From Porogramme epimiltina (Eukaryota; Basidiomycota; Agaricomycetes; Polyporales; Polyporaceae), in the NCBI GenBank assembly GCA_900155495.1, contig FTLJ01000065.1:1-63747 (forward strand): 63,747 nucleotides of DNA, read 5' to 3'. The notes beneath the pieces were generated by a model. That model did not search any database, was not told the DNA's origin, and saw only the letters and a program-made list of their open reading frames with translations. The first letter of the stretch is position 1. Each line of letters starts with the position of its first letter. A program made the position numbers and the translations under genes. This document shows, piece by piece, positions 1 through 10,639 of the stretch.

Positions 1-33
1 CTCTGTCATTAAGAACGATTTCTTCGTACCTCA

Positions 34-1062
34 TCAATCGTAATCCCCGATCCTCCTCCGGCAAGATAAACAGTACACGTCGCGGTACTTTGGCTGTTTG
101 CGTTCTTCGAACAACAAGATGACGTCCTCCAATGGAATGATTGAGCTGCGATCATAGCCGGGAAAGCCAGAAGTCACGACCTGCCAGATTTTGAAGGTGT
201 ACGCCAGACATCTATCCGGATCTTCACAATCCTCGTTCGTGCTGACAACCCGCGACATTCTCTGCAGGTCGGTTGCATCGGCCTTTAGGAGTGATTCGCA
301 CGCGCGAAGGCAGAGGAGTGTATCCGCTTGGGAGAGCGCGACGAGTGTGACACCGTTACGCATGTACCCTTCCAGAAGATCGGGCCCCAAGGCAGAGCAT
401 TGGAGGAGTGCGGCGGGGAGGATGGAGGGTGTGTCGGTGAGGCGCGCGAGCAAAACAGCTTCGATGGCGTCTCTGGGTTGAGCTTTAAGAGGGTTTGCAT
501 CGCGTGCAATCCAGCGCTTGTGGTTGTTCGTGTAGTATGACTGAAGGACGCCCAGGGACTTCTTCAGGATGACTTCGAACTGATACTTGTGCGCCATGCG
601 AATAATCGCTGAGATACGGGAAAACTCGATATCGGTTATCTGAGGAATATCCACCCCACTCCTGGTATCATAGAGAGATCAGTGACCGACACATAGAGAA
701 GTGAGAGAATGAACAGAAAATTACATGGTTGGCGGAGGATATAGCACAGTGAAGAGGTGCTTCAGGTCGATGGCGGAGTCAGAAAGTTCTAGTATCGGGT
801 AACCGTCCATAGTTGGTGCGCCTTCGGGCTGGGGCAAATCCAGCATGTTGTCGAAGACAGACGATTGGGCAGCAAGGACACCATGGTAGAGGCGGAATGC
901 GACCGTCCCGGTGGAAATGATAATGTTGCCGTCGGGGAACCAGAACGTGGTGTCGCGCGATAACCCGAGTTGGCTACAGGCTTCCTGGTCGTCTTCGATA
1001 CGGCGGCGCTTCAGTGACCTGGCGCCTGAGAACGACTGGCTCGATTCGCCTGGTTGGTTCAT
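34..1062 (-). CDS. BTB/POZ domain protein (BTB-1)
   Basis: Two exons, complement(34..661, 725..1062), 321 aa; the 63-nt phase-2 intron is read from a GTAATT donor and a CCAG acceptor. Residues about 1-15 include the basic cluster KRRR, which resembles a nuclear signal. The BTB fold follows, with WFPDGNIIISTGTVAFRLY and the HGVLAAQSSVFDNML helix. Exon 2 carries the family signature IIRMAHKY and an Ala-Arg-Leu-Thr-Asp-Thr block. BTB proteins dimerise and often act as cullin-3 adaptors or transcription cofactors; which applies here cannot be told. The start was set at the Met that precedes the basic cluster, as in the paralogues; an in-frame Met 48 nt upstream is also possible. The protein stops just after a CxxC (YCLSC), so it lacks the Trp-Asp-Leu-Pro tail seen in the other copies. 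Closest relative in the window is BTB-2. Confidence 0.85.
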
Positions 1063-1189
1063 CTGGTGCGAGTGGCCGCGAGGATGTAGGTTGCAGAGCA
1101 CGACCGTCAAGGATCCAGGCTACCGCGGCTCGTGGTAGTCGCTGACTCGGATCGACCTCGCCCTCTAGGAGAGGATAAATTGTAAGCGC

Positions 1190-1480
1190 CAACCCGTGTA
1201 ACTGAACCGGTTCGTGACTGGTTCAACTCAGCAATGCTCGTCATGCCACAGTGACCCCCTCCGACTTCCTTCAGCTAACTTGGATAGAAATATGTCATAT
1301 TCACTGAGTGGCGCGATGCTCGAAGAGACTGAAGGAGTGGTCTCGTACCCAAACCTTCCCCGTGGGGCCGAAGAAGGTGGAACGGAGTTCAAAAGAACAA
1401 ACCGAATTGAGCGCAGCAGATCATTACGTCATCCACCCCGGACTCCCCAGCGCTTAGAGATTTCACCCCTCAGCGCGACG
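1190..1480. repeat. Dispersed promoter-side repeat, copy 1
   Basis: About 290 bp that matches 6170-6440. Shared landmarks are an AACCGGTTC block, a GGATAGAAATATG block, a GAAGAAGGTGGAAC block and a core GATCATTACGTCA, followed by a GATTTCACC block. It lies on the 5' side of BTB-1, as the 6.2-kb copy lies on the 5' side of BTB-2, so it was probably copied with the gene. No coding frame is kept between copies. Confidence 0.6.
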
Positions 1481-1699
1481 ACGACGTGTGCTCTCTACGC
1501 GTACCGCACAGTAGTCCCTGTCAGCTCATGGAGCTTTATGATGTTTACTTTCTGCGCGCTCGCCATGCGCGGGGCTACCGGCGCGCGGCGTCCCACGCGA
1601 AGGCACACGACGATGTTGTTCTCCCGAACACTCCTGCGCGCACACCTCACCCGTCGTCCCTCGGTCATCTGAGATGGAAACATATACGCTTCGAGCGGT

Positions 1700-1850
1700 G
1701 TCCAAAACTTGAAAGGATTGAAGAAGGCGAAACGAAGTGCAAAATGAAATGATCAACCAATTCGAGCACGGTAGATCATTACGTCACCAACAAAGCGCGT
1801 GCGACCCGCCCTGCGCTTGGCGATTTCACCTCTACCCGCGACCTTCACCT
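1700..1850. repeat. Dispersed promoter-side repeat, copy 2 (partial)
   Basis: A second, partial copy holding the right half of the element: CTTGAAAGGATTGAAGAAGG, then GATCATTACGTCA, then GGCGATTTCACC and a CGCGACCTTCACC block. It matches 6300-6440 more closely than it matches 1370-1480. It sits directly before the TLDc pseudogene. Confidence 0.6.
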
Positions 1851-1976
1851 TCACTTAGCCCCTTGAGCGGCGATGCTCTGCACGCCATACCGATTTTCTC
1901 TTCTTTTAAAACAAACCAGGCGGGCCGGCAGTCGCGGGCAGTAGTTGATGGGTCTGCAATCGGTCTTCGGATTCGG

Positions 1977-3345
1977 ACTTTCGTCTCGGTGTCGGCCTTG
2001 GAGGACCCCCTGGGACTAGGCAACGAGCCGGACCCTTTCGCCCCTGCGTACGCCGATTTCTTTGGCACATTCACGGAGGATGCAAAGGCTGCGTCGGAGA
2101 AGAAGAGGCGCGAGGTCTTCGATGAGCTCCTCGAGTGGCACGAGGACGACCCCCTCTGCTGGTTAGGTACGAGCAGTAATCATCCTCCCGCATCCACCTC
2201 CTCTCGAAGCTCGTACGAAACCCCACTTAAGGATCCTCTCGCCAACTTTGGTCCCCTATCTATGCCCCAGCCCTTCCAAGCTCCCGTTCCTCCCACCTCC
2301 CACACATCCAGCCGTGCTGGGGAACATGCACCATCTCCCGCACCCGGGTCTAGCTCCCAAGATCTCCTCGTCGACTTTGACTCTTTGCAAGACGATTCGG
2401 ACAGCGCAGAGAGGACGGCCTGATAACGTGCGCATACGAACCCCCGTCGCCCGTTCACCTCCCCGGTCGTGCGCTCCCCGTCCCTCCCGCCTTCCTCTCC
2501 AACCAGCCTCTCCACACCTGAGATCCAGCGGACGCAGTCGCCCTACTTCACACCATCCAACCTCCTCTCCCGCTGGGTCTCCTCTCTCCTCTCCTCCACC
2601 ATCCGCGTCCCCCGCATATGCCCCTCTATACTGTCCGCCTCGTCCCTCTTCCCCATCCCCGGCGACGACTTCGGTGCCCCCGGACCGTCCGCCTCGGCGG
2701 CCTCCTCGTGCTTTGCGATACTCTCGCAGTCCGTCCCGCACTCGCGCGCGCCCACCGCCATTGACAGCGCACCCGCGCCCGCGCTGTAGGTCGACGCCGC
2801 GATCACGCCCGAGGCACTGTTTGCGTCGTTTGTGCCGCCCTCGGGCGAGCCTGGCTTCACCGGCGACCGGAAGTAGGACAAGGGCTTCGAGTTCGACATA
2901 GCGCAGGTCAAGCGGCGGAGCGTGCGGCTGACTGGGCGCAAGGAGGTCGCCGCGGGCGTCCTCGCGGTCGAGCTCGCCGACAAGGTGCGTATCCGCCTTC
3001 TTTCTCTGTGTGCGCGGAGCGCTGAGCTGGGGTGTGTGGTGCGTGCAGATCCGGCCGTTCTTCCCGGTCCTTGCTCGTCTGCCTAAGGTGTAGTTGCTCC
3101 TGTATAGCCTGGACCAGCACGGGATCTCGCTCAACACGCTGCCATGTATGCGCGCTGTCGGGACTTCAAGGGCAGCGCGCTCCTCGTAGTACGTGACGCG
3201 GACGATGCGGTGTTCAGCGCGTAGATGGGCGAGGGTATCCGTCCGTATCGAGTTCGCCTGGAACAAGCTCGTCTGGAACAACAGGCTCATCCAGTGGTGC
3301 AACAACCTCGCCGACATCCCCCAGTGGCGCGGTGGCACTTGGTGC
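1977..3345 (+). pseudogene. TLDc-domain (OXR1-like) protein, broken
   Basis: Conceptual translation gives a Ser/Pro-rich N-terminal region (DPLGLGNEPDPFAPAYADFF, then DELLEWHED), a TPSNLLSRWVSSLLSS block, and a TLDc domain with FTGDRK, FEFDIAQVKRRSVRLTGRKE, LYSLDQHGISLNTL and GSALLVVRDADDAVFSA. TLDc proteins of the OXR1 type are linked to oxidative-stress resistance and V-ATPase regulation. The reading frame is interrupted by TGA-TAA at 2421-2426 and TAG at 2787, 2874, 3091 and 3222. A 5-nt surplus (3142-3146) shifts frame between NTL and YARC. One 64-nt intron (2985-3048) still has good splice sites. At 2874, 3091 and 3222 the TAG falls where the family has Trp. After about 3240 the domain decays beyond recognition. 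Not functional as it stands. Confidence 0.75.
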
Positions 3346-3349
3346 CAGC

Positions 3350-4118
3350 GCTATGTTAGACTTGTTTGCTATTGTGGCGGTTTCCTTCCTCGTGTCTTTA
3401 TGAGAGAATACCAGATAGAGTAGACGATAGAAGCGCAACGTCCTTCACTTCTATTATCTGTATGAAGGCATACTTCAGAGAGGAGGGGGGAGATTCTGAA
3501 GACATCTACCACCCGCGCTGAGAACCTACGGCAGCGGCGCCGATAGGGCATGGGACTGAGCTCAAAGTTCCAAATGGTGTGTGTGCTTGCAATTCCGCTT
3601 GTGCCTGTGGAGAGTGCACGTGCAGTCGTGCGAGGAAGAGGTGAGCTTCGCCAAGCGTAGTTCATGGAGGGAGAAGATTCATTGGAGATGCCTTCGAGAC
3701 CGAGGAGCACAATGACAGCGCGCGCTCTAGTAGCGCTACGCAGTCGAAGAGCACCAGCAGTGACCGGCGCACGTCGAGCAGCTACGTGGACCTGTTGCAC
3801 GCCGTTGCGAACACGGCGCGCTTCACATTGCCCTGCGTGTGACGCGTGAGAGTCCGCGCAATGCGGTGTCCTGATGATGCAGCTCGATTCTTTAACGAGT
3901 CGCAACCATGATATGCAAGTCGGTGCGCTCGGGGAGTCATAAGGTCACGTTCGCAGTAAATGAGCTCTAAGAGCCTTACGTAGTCAGTCCGTTCGAAACA
4001 TATAGCAATGTACCAGTAACTTGGCGCCGGGGATGTCATATAGGTAGATGTAAGAAAGGAGCTGTAGCGAGGGTAGCGAATGGAAGTACAAATAGCTACA
4101 TCAACTGACGAAGAGGGA
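3350..4118. other. Gene-free stretch
   Basis: About 770 bp between the TLDc pseudogene and the 3' end of BTB-2. Only short open frames without recognisable motifs; I see nothing else in it. Confidence 0.5.
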
Positions 4119-5233
4119 CTACGCTTGAGTGTTGGAGCTGTCGCCACCAGCCCGACCCTTCACCAGGTTGAAGAACTTGGGAAGACGGTCCCACGTCTCA
4201 TTGCGTGTGCAAGTGAGGGCCGGCGTCCAGGAGATCTTGCTCGAGCAATTCTTACAGAAAGGGAGGCGGGGCTTTTTGTGCGTATCGAACAGCGAGATCA
4301 CCTTCGTCCATGGAAGGAGAGAGGCACAATCGTAGTCGGGAAAGCCGGACGTCACAGCTGCCCAGAACTTGAAGGCATGCGCGCGACATGCTTCCGGGCG
4401 GAGGCATGTATCGTTCCCACTGACAATCTCCGCAAGTACTTGCAAGACAACGGCATCAAGCTTGGAGAGCTTGTCTCGGGTCTGAAGGCAGACCAGAGTG
4501 TCCGCCTGGGAGAGTGTGACGAGAGTGTCGCCGTTGCGCAAGTACCCTTCCAGGATGGCGGGCCCCAATGCTGCGCATTGAAGTAAAGCTGCAGGAAGAA
4601 TAGAGGGCGTATCGGTGAGGCGTGCGAGAAAGACGGCTTCGATGGCGTCCCTAGGCTGAGCTTTGAGAGGGTTTATAATGCGTGCCATCCAGCGATGGTA
4701 GTTGTTTGCGTAGTATGACTGGAGGACACCCAAAGCTTTCTTCAAGATAGCTTCGAGCTGATACTTGTGCGCCATGCGAATGACCGCTGAGATGTGGGCG
4801 AACTCGACGGTCGACTGAGGAACATGCGCGCCACTACTGGTACCATCAAAAGGTTAGTACCGGACACATTCAAGATGAGAGGCTGGGGGCAGACTTACAC
4901 GGCTGGTTGAGGAAACAACACAGTGAGAAGGTGCCTCAGATCGATGTCGGAGTCAGAGAGCTCTAGGATGGGGCAGCCGTCCATAGTTGGGGCGCCTTCC
5001 GGTTGAGGCAAGTCCAGCATGTTGTCGAAGACGGGCGATTGGGCCGCCAAGATGCCATGGTAGATGCGGAAGGCGACAGTCCCTGTTGAAAGGATGATAT
5101 TTCCGTCGGGGAACCAGAACGTGGTGTCGCGCAATAACCCGAGTTGGCTACAGGCTTCCTGGTCGTCTTCGATGCGACGTCGCTTCAGTGGCCTGGCGCC
5201 TGAGAACGACTGACTCGACTCGTCTAGTTGGCT
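4119..5233 (-). CDS. BTB/POZ domain protein (BTB-2)
   Basis: Two exons, complement(4119..4836, 4899..5233), 350 aa, with a 62-nt phase-2 intron (GTAAGT donor, CCAG acceptor). It is a close paralogue of BTB-1: the N-terminal ARPLKRRRIEDDQEACSQLG, the BTB strand WFPDGNIILSTGTVAF and helix AAQSPVFDNMLDLPQP are nearly identical. Exon 2 has VIRMAHKYQLEAILKKA, an Ala-Arg-Leu-Thr-Asp-Thr block, and a C-terminal Cys pair (FCKNC) followed by WDRLPKFF. The C-terminal tail adds a short Gly/Ser segment. Start chosen at the Met before the basic cluster; the sequence upstream of it is still similar to that of BTB-1, so similarity alone does not fix the start. Function unknown; a protein-interaction adaptor is the likely role. 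Confidence 0.86.
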
Positions 5234-5299
5234 CATCTGGTGCGAGTGGCCGCGAGGATGTAGGTTGCAGAGTACCACCGGAAAGATTCAGGCTACCAG

Positions 5300-7080
5300 A
5301 GCTCGTGGTGGTGGTCGTTGACTGAGACTGACCACACTGGCCTAATGTTCTGATTCTCTAAGAATCGGTCTTTATGTTCCGACCTCAATGCGTATCACGT
5401 GCTGTCCTTATCCCGGCAAATGCCGACGCACCGACCGACAGTTCAATGCAGCGCGAGCGATACAACGCATACCTCAAACAATCGGCGCCTTAGTCACCTT
5501 GCGAGAACATTCGTTTTCGAGTATTTCATTTTCGATGCCAGACCATTTCAAGCGAGTGGCGCAAGCTCAAGGCCATGGATGGCATTGAAGCTTCTAGTAG
5601 CGACGAAGATGAATGCGACTGTGCAGAGTGCGCACTCGCCTCAGGCCAGACCCGGGCCAGCGGTGATAGAGACTAAAGTGACTCCGAGAATGTGAGCCGC
5701 CCAATGGTGCCCCCTGGTCTCATTCATGCGCTTCCCCTCCGCGCACGCTCAGGTCGCTCAGGTCAACGCCTCATATTCCAGCAATGGGCCAATCCTGTTA
5801 ACAAGTGAGACAAGAAAAGCTTAAATGTGACAAGCCCTCCGTACCTGAGCATCTGGTTCGTCGGAACGCCTCGCAAGAACACCTAAATTTCGAGACATTT
5901 ACTTCGATGGCGGGCCTTACATATTGCCACCAACAGTTCAAGCAAGGACATGGGCTTTCTTCTGACTTAAAACTTGCACGCCATGGTACGTGCGTGCTGA
6001 GCCTTTCTCGGCAAATGCCAGTTTGGCTTCTAGGACCAAAGACTATCGGGGTGAGATTATGTGTATTCTCCTGTGCGATAAAAGATGCTCAACATTGTAG
6101 AGAATCGGACTGGCGTGCCCTGCATCGCCCCTCAGGGAACCCAGTTCAATTTAGGAGAGAATGAATTATGAGCGCCGACTCTCGTAACCGAACCGAACCG
6201 GTTCAACTCAGGGTTCATTAGGGAATGCCCATTACACCTCATCTGCTATCCCTCGACCATCTTGGATAGAGATATGCCATACGCATAGAACAGCCCCCAG
6301 CTTGAAAGGATTGAAGAAGGTGGAACAGAGTCAAAAATGATCAACCGATTTCAGCATAGTGGATCATTACGTCATCCACACAGTGCATGCCCGCACGGCG
6401 CTTGACGATTTCACCTTTGTCCGCGACCTTCACCTTCATGTTCAACACCGACTCCGAGTCCGATGCCTCACGGATCGGAGATAGGTCCCATCCATCGCAT
6501 TCAAAATCAAGCACTCGGAATTCTTTCGCGAGATTAAGCCAAGCCACAGGCCTGTCGGGATGGTGATATCGACGGGGGGGCACGTGTGGTGGGTCAACCC
6601 AATCACCCGTATCGGTGGTTCCATTCAACTTACGCCGGCTTTTAGACACGCCGTCAGACGTATCTTCCTTCCAGAGGAGTGTGTGCCATTCAACTTCAAC
6701 TCCATGATCCAAGGCACTCCAAAATAGCAGGCGCGCGGTGCGCAGCCCGCTCTGTAGCCGGTGAGCCTATCGCTCACATGGGGTCATGTTCTCCTCCCCA
6801 GGTATGCCGCCTACGCTCTTGTCGCCCTCGAAGCCCCGCAGCGCTCCGCGAACACGTATAGATCAGCGCTTATGTCAACTACGCGCGCGCTACACGCACC
6901 TCATGGACCGGCCATTCGACAGAACATTCGCCTTCTTTATGCGCCCGATCCGCTCGGAGGCTGCCTCGGAGTCTATCCATCAGAGCTATATCTACATGAT
7001 CATCTCTCTCGACGCTCTGTGCAGTTCCTGCCCCGTGCGTTATCAACGCTCCCCGATGTCCATTGCCATCGCCCCTTGTA
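5300..7080. other. Gene-free stretch between BTB-2 and the DUF6533 gene
   Basis: About 1.8 kb. It holds the third promoter-side repeat copy (6170-6440) and two weakly similar segments (around 5398-5590 and 5860-6040, both with CGGCAAATGCC). A minus-strand open frame at 6341-6712 has no recognisable domain and overlaps the repeat, so it is not called. Confidence 0.5.
6170..6440. repeat. Dispersed promoter-side repeat, copy 3
   Basis: The most complete copy. It carries the AACCGGTTCAACTCAG block, the GGATAGAGATATGCCATA block, CTTGAAAGGATTGAAGAAGG, the core GATCATTACGTCATCCAC and GACGATTTCACC. The core contains TGACGTAAT on the minus strand, which resembles a CRE/bZIP site. It lies about 0.95 kb 5' of BTB-2. 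Confidence 0.6.
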
Positions 7081-8561
7081 ATGGTGCTAACGGGCTTGGA
7101 ACCTCGCGATGTCAACTCACGCAACCTAAGCTATAGCCAAGTGGCGTGCGTCGCCATCCTCACCTGGGATGTCCTTATCATGTTTTCCCAAGAGGTGAGT
7201 CCGCTCTTTGTACCACGTCACCTCTCTCTGATAACCCATCAGGTGGAGTTCATATGGCAGTGAGGGTCATTCTAACCACTCCACATCGACTATCTCTCAC
7301 AAACTGGTGGTTTCAATCTCTGATAGGCGTGCATGGACGCCCGCCAAGATGATGTATCTTGTTGCACGATATATTCCATGGCTTATACAATTGTAAGCTC
7401 GTCACTCTGGTTAGCGTTTTCGTTCCTTGCTAACCAACCATCTCCAGAGCTCTCCTCGCCATCAACGTCGACGGGAGCACCGGGCTCTCCTTTACCCCCT
7501 CCCAATGTGGCGCCTGGCAGGTCGTCCAAGGGTCTCTCTTGCAGATTATTGTGACTGCTGTAGACGTAATTCTTATCACCCGAGGTGAGTTGCACGCTCT
7601 CAGCCAACTATGGCGTGCTCCTGACACGTTACGGCAGTCTACGCGCTCTTCAGCAGAAACCGCATGCTCCTATGGGCTCTCGGCACCCTCTTCGTCGCAG
7701 AAGTGGCGTCGCTATGCTACCTCTTGGCAGTCGTGACACCGCAGCTGAAGTACAACGACGAATGTTACGTGATCTCAAGTCCGTCCATTTTCCAGTACTA
7801 TTGGTACGTCCGCCACCATTCAATAGAGTTTGATGTCGAGTTCACCTTCCGTTCAGGGTCATCTCGTTGACGTTTGAAACCATCCTCTTCTCCCTTACGA
7901 TCGGGAAGTTTTTGTCTGCCATTCATCAGGGTTGGGGAAAGGGTCCCGTCATGCAGCAGTTCGTCGCGGACGGCACGTGGGCCTACGCGCTCATCTTCGT
8001 CACTATGCTCGTCAACATGCTTTTTTACAAGCTCGTGCGCTCCACGCTCACAGGGATCTGTTATACGTGCGTCTACGCTCCTTCTCGTGCGTACGAATCG
8101 GATCAAACTCTCTTATAGATGGCTCCTCGTGGTCATGTCGTTCGCGGTACGTCACCCGTTCCTCCCTCCCCACACCGCACTAACACCAAGACCGCGTAGG
8201 GCTCGCGCCTCGTCCTCAACCCGCGCCGCGCGTCGAAAATCCGCACGACATCCACCGTCACAGACCATAGTCACATCGAGCTCTCGCCCATTTCGCGCCT
8301 CTCCGAGTATACCTTCGGCTCTGTGCCCTCGCCCGTGCGCGCGCGCCCAGGCGGGATCATCGTCACCGTCGAGCGTACGAGAGACGATCTCGCGGACGGT
8401 ACGTCTCTCGTTCTTTCCCTTCCGCGCTCGCTCGCGCGCTTTGTGCGGCTTATGCTTACCTCGCGCGGATTTCAGATTATGGTTGGGATGACCAGGAGCC
8501 CGACAGTGCGGTGTCGCCGTCGTCGCTGCGTGACATTGATAAAGCCGAGTTTGCGGTATAG
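7081..8561 (+). CDS. DUF6533-type multipass membrane protein
   Basis: Nine exons: 7081..7194, 7243..7259, 7327..7392, 7448..7584, 7638..7803, 7857..8066, 8119..8146, 8200..8398, 8476..8561; 340 aa. Phases agree throughout and the splice sites are canonical. The N-terminal block SQVACVAILTWDVLIMFSQE, followed by VEFIW and WTPAKMMYLVARYIPW, is typical of the DUF6533 family, found in Agaricomycetes. About seven hydrophobic segments follow (for example TAVDVILITRVYALF, LLWALGTLFVAEVASL, WAYALIFVTMLVNMLF). The cytosolic tail is polar, with TTSTVTDHSHIELSPI, and ends AEFAV. Exon 2 is only 17 nt. The start is the Met nearest the conserved block. Function of the family is unknown; a receptor-like role is sometimes supposed from topology. 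Confidence 0.85.
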
Positions 8562-9343
8562 GCTCATATGATTAGGTAGATTCCCCGCGGTCGCGTCTTA
8601 AGCATTCTTGACCACGATACTATACCATAGACCGCATCTGTACGTGTAGCTCTTGGGTTTGTGTAATGATACTACCACTGTGCGAGCATCCCAAACTTCG
8701 CGGCGCACGACGTGTGTTGGCAAACAGACATCAATTCAAAAGATGACAGCAGCTCGCATTCGCCAAACGAAACACAAAGGACGAGCGTACGTGGGGTAAT
8801 CGCAGAGAAGACAAATTAAGTGTTACAACAGGGCGTGGGTAATCGTGAACGAAATCAGAGCGGGAGTATGTAGTGGTGGCGCGGTGACGTTGTGAGGAGA
8901 TTACGAGGCGCGGAAGGCGTGGGGGTAAAACGATGGAGTGGTAGGGGTATGGGATGGGGGAATCGTGGAAATAGGAGATCTAGGAGCAGTATAGACGATA
9001 CATGATGCGGAGATGAGGTAGATGTATGAAGAGAGAGATCTAGGGATATAAGCTTGGTAGGCGATGTAGGGTATAGTGGTGGTGGGAGAGTCCGTAATGC
9101 GTAATGTCCTACAACAGACGATGATAGTGAATCATGATACAAGGTGTATAGCAAAGTGCGGAGCACAAGTGGAATGATGGGGTGAGGGACGAACGATGAG
9201 AGCGAAGCGGTCACCGAAAAGACCGCCCTATGCGCAGGGCCATCTGTCCCCGCGACAACATCCGATGAGATGCGCGGAGGCATTGAGCCGGAAGCTGCTG
9301 CCAGATGGCGGCGTACGGAATCCGGAGGATGATGGTCAGGGAA
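8562..9343. other. Gene-free stretch between convergent genes
   Basis: About 780 bp between the 3' ends of the DUF6533 gene (plus) and the zinc-finger gene (minus). It should contain both 3' untranslated regions. A 142-residue minus-strand frame in it is low-complexity Ser/Pro/Leu and is not convincing. Confidence 0.5.
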
Positions 9344-10633
9344 TTAAGGCTCGTAGTCGCTGTCTTCATGGTCATTGTCGTTCGTGGGCTCATTTCCCGT
9401 GTCGCCCAGAGGGGTCTTCTTAGAACCGTAGCGTATTTCAAACTCCTTGACTGAAAATCGTTCAGTCAGTAAACATAACTGATGACAGGAAAAAGGTATA
9501 CGTACAGCTCATGTGGGGGGTAGTGGTGTCAGTGCCGGCCTTCCCCTTCCCCTTTCCCTTCCGGTTCTCCTTCCCCGCCGGTTGTGCTGCATCCTTCCCC
9601 TTGCTACCCCCCTCGCCCTTGTCCTCGCCCGTCTTCGGAGAAGCTGACTGGATGTGTCGCTTGAGAGCATCCATCCGCGAGAACTTGATGGCGCACGAAG
9701 GCGATGGGCAAGCGTAGCCCAGTCCGAGATGCTTACTTATGTGATGCCTCTCGATATTGTGGGCGCTCGTGAAGCGCTTCTTACAGCCTCTGACCTGGCA
9801 GAGGGCTGCATCCGATGCGTAATGCCCTCTGATGTGGGCACGAGACTTCACAGCATCACTCAGAGTGCTGAACGACAGGTTCGTTTTGCATCTGTCCACT
9901 CCACATTGAACGGACTTCCTCTTCTCGAGCAGCAGGTATCCCCGCTCGAAAGGGAGACGTTGGAGGACTTCATGCTCGACGCCGTCCTGGGCGGGGGAAA
10001 CGGCTGACAATCCCACCGCAAGGGTGGAGGCAGAGGACGTCGCGCCGCTACGGAGCTGGCGCGCGGACGTAGACGCCTCTGATGGGGATGGACCGGAAGC
10101 CGTTATCCTCCTCTTGGAAGTCGACTGGACTGGCTCCTCGACTTCGTCAATGGGACGCTTCAGTCTGCACGAGCGTCGAGGGGCTGCCGAGGAGGCCCGG
10201 GCCGGAGAGGGAGGAGAGGGCGGAGAGGGAAGGGAGGGAGGAGAAGGAGGGGAGGGAGGAGAAGGAGGGGAGGGAGGGGGTGATTGCGTGGTTGAGGGTG
10301 AGGCGGGGTCATGGGGGACTGCGACAAGAGGCTGGTGGGTGGGGTGGTTGGTCGCTGGCCCCGCTGCGGAATGTGGGGAAGGGGGGTCGACGGCGTCGGC
10401 AAACGGGAGGTCGAGGGGAACTTGCGGTCCGAACGGGTTATATAGAAGAAATTCTGGCAGGGCGTCATACCCCTGAGCAGCGTTAGAAGACAGGGAAGAT
10501 ACGAACGGTGGAGAGGTATAGAGAAGCTCACCATATCCCATCTGGAACTGATACCGTCCTCTTCATGAGGTCGTAGTGGAGGAATCAAGTGATTGCCTTT
10601 CATCAAGTCGTCGTGTGCAGTGTCGGAGTACAT
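9344..10633 (-). CDS. C2H2 zinc-finger protein
   Basis: Three exons, complement(9344..9450, 9506..10472, 10532..10633), 391 aa. Exon 1 ends SSRWDM and joins GYDALPEFLLYNPFGPQ across a 59-nt intron; the last exon ends DSDYEP. A proline/serine repeat (PPSPPSPP type, residues about 85-115) is followed by basic stretches, then two fingers at about 259-312. The first, CQVRGCKKRFTSAHNIERHH, has a full set of ligands. The second, CPSPSCAIKFSRMDALKRH, lacks the final His. A degenerate finger (CGVDRC to HIRGHY) precedes them. A Lys/Gly-rich stretch lies near the end. Probably a DNA-binding regulator in the nucleus; target unknown. An alternative reading starts inside intron 1 at 10541, but the spliced model uses both good splice sites. 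Confidence 0.78.
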
Positions 10634-10639
10634 TATGTT

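Noticed and set aside
2256..3338. A 360-residue minus-strand open frame
   Set aside because: It is antisense to the TLDc pseudogene, Arg/Gly-rich and without motif; composition explains it.
6341..6712. A 123-residue minus-strand frame near the 6.2-kb repeat
   Set aside because: Part of it is the dispersed repeat, whose other copies do not keep the frame; no motif.
10200..10275. GGAGGGAGGAGAAG-type repeat, considered as a stand-alone repeat or CRISPR-like array
   Set aside because: It is coding sequence for the Pro/Ser repeat of the zinc-finger protein; no spacers or regular palindromic repeats are present, and the genome is eukaryotic.
10532..10541. Start of the zinc-finger protein at the Met at 10541
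   Set aside because: This Met sits on a splice donor; joining an upstream exon (start at 10633) by a 59-nt intron gives a continuous frame with good sites.
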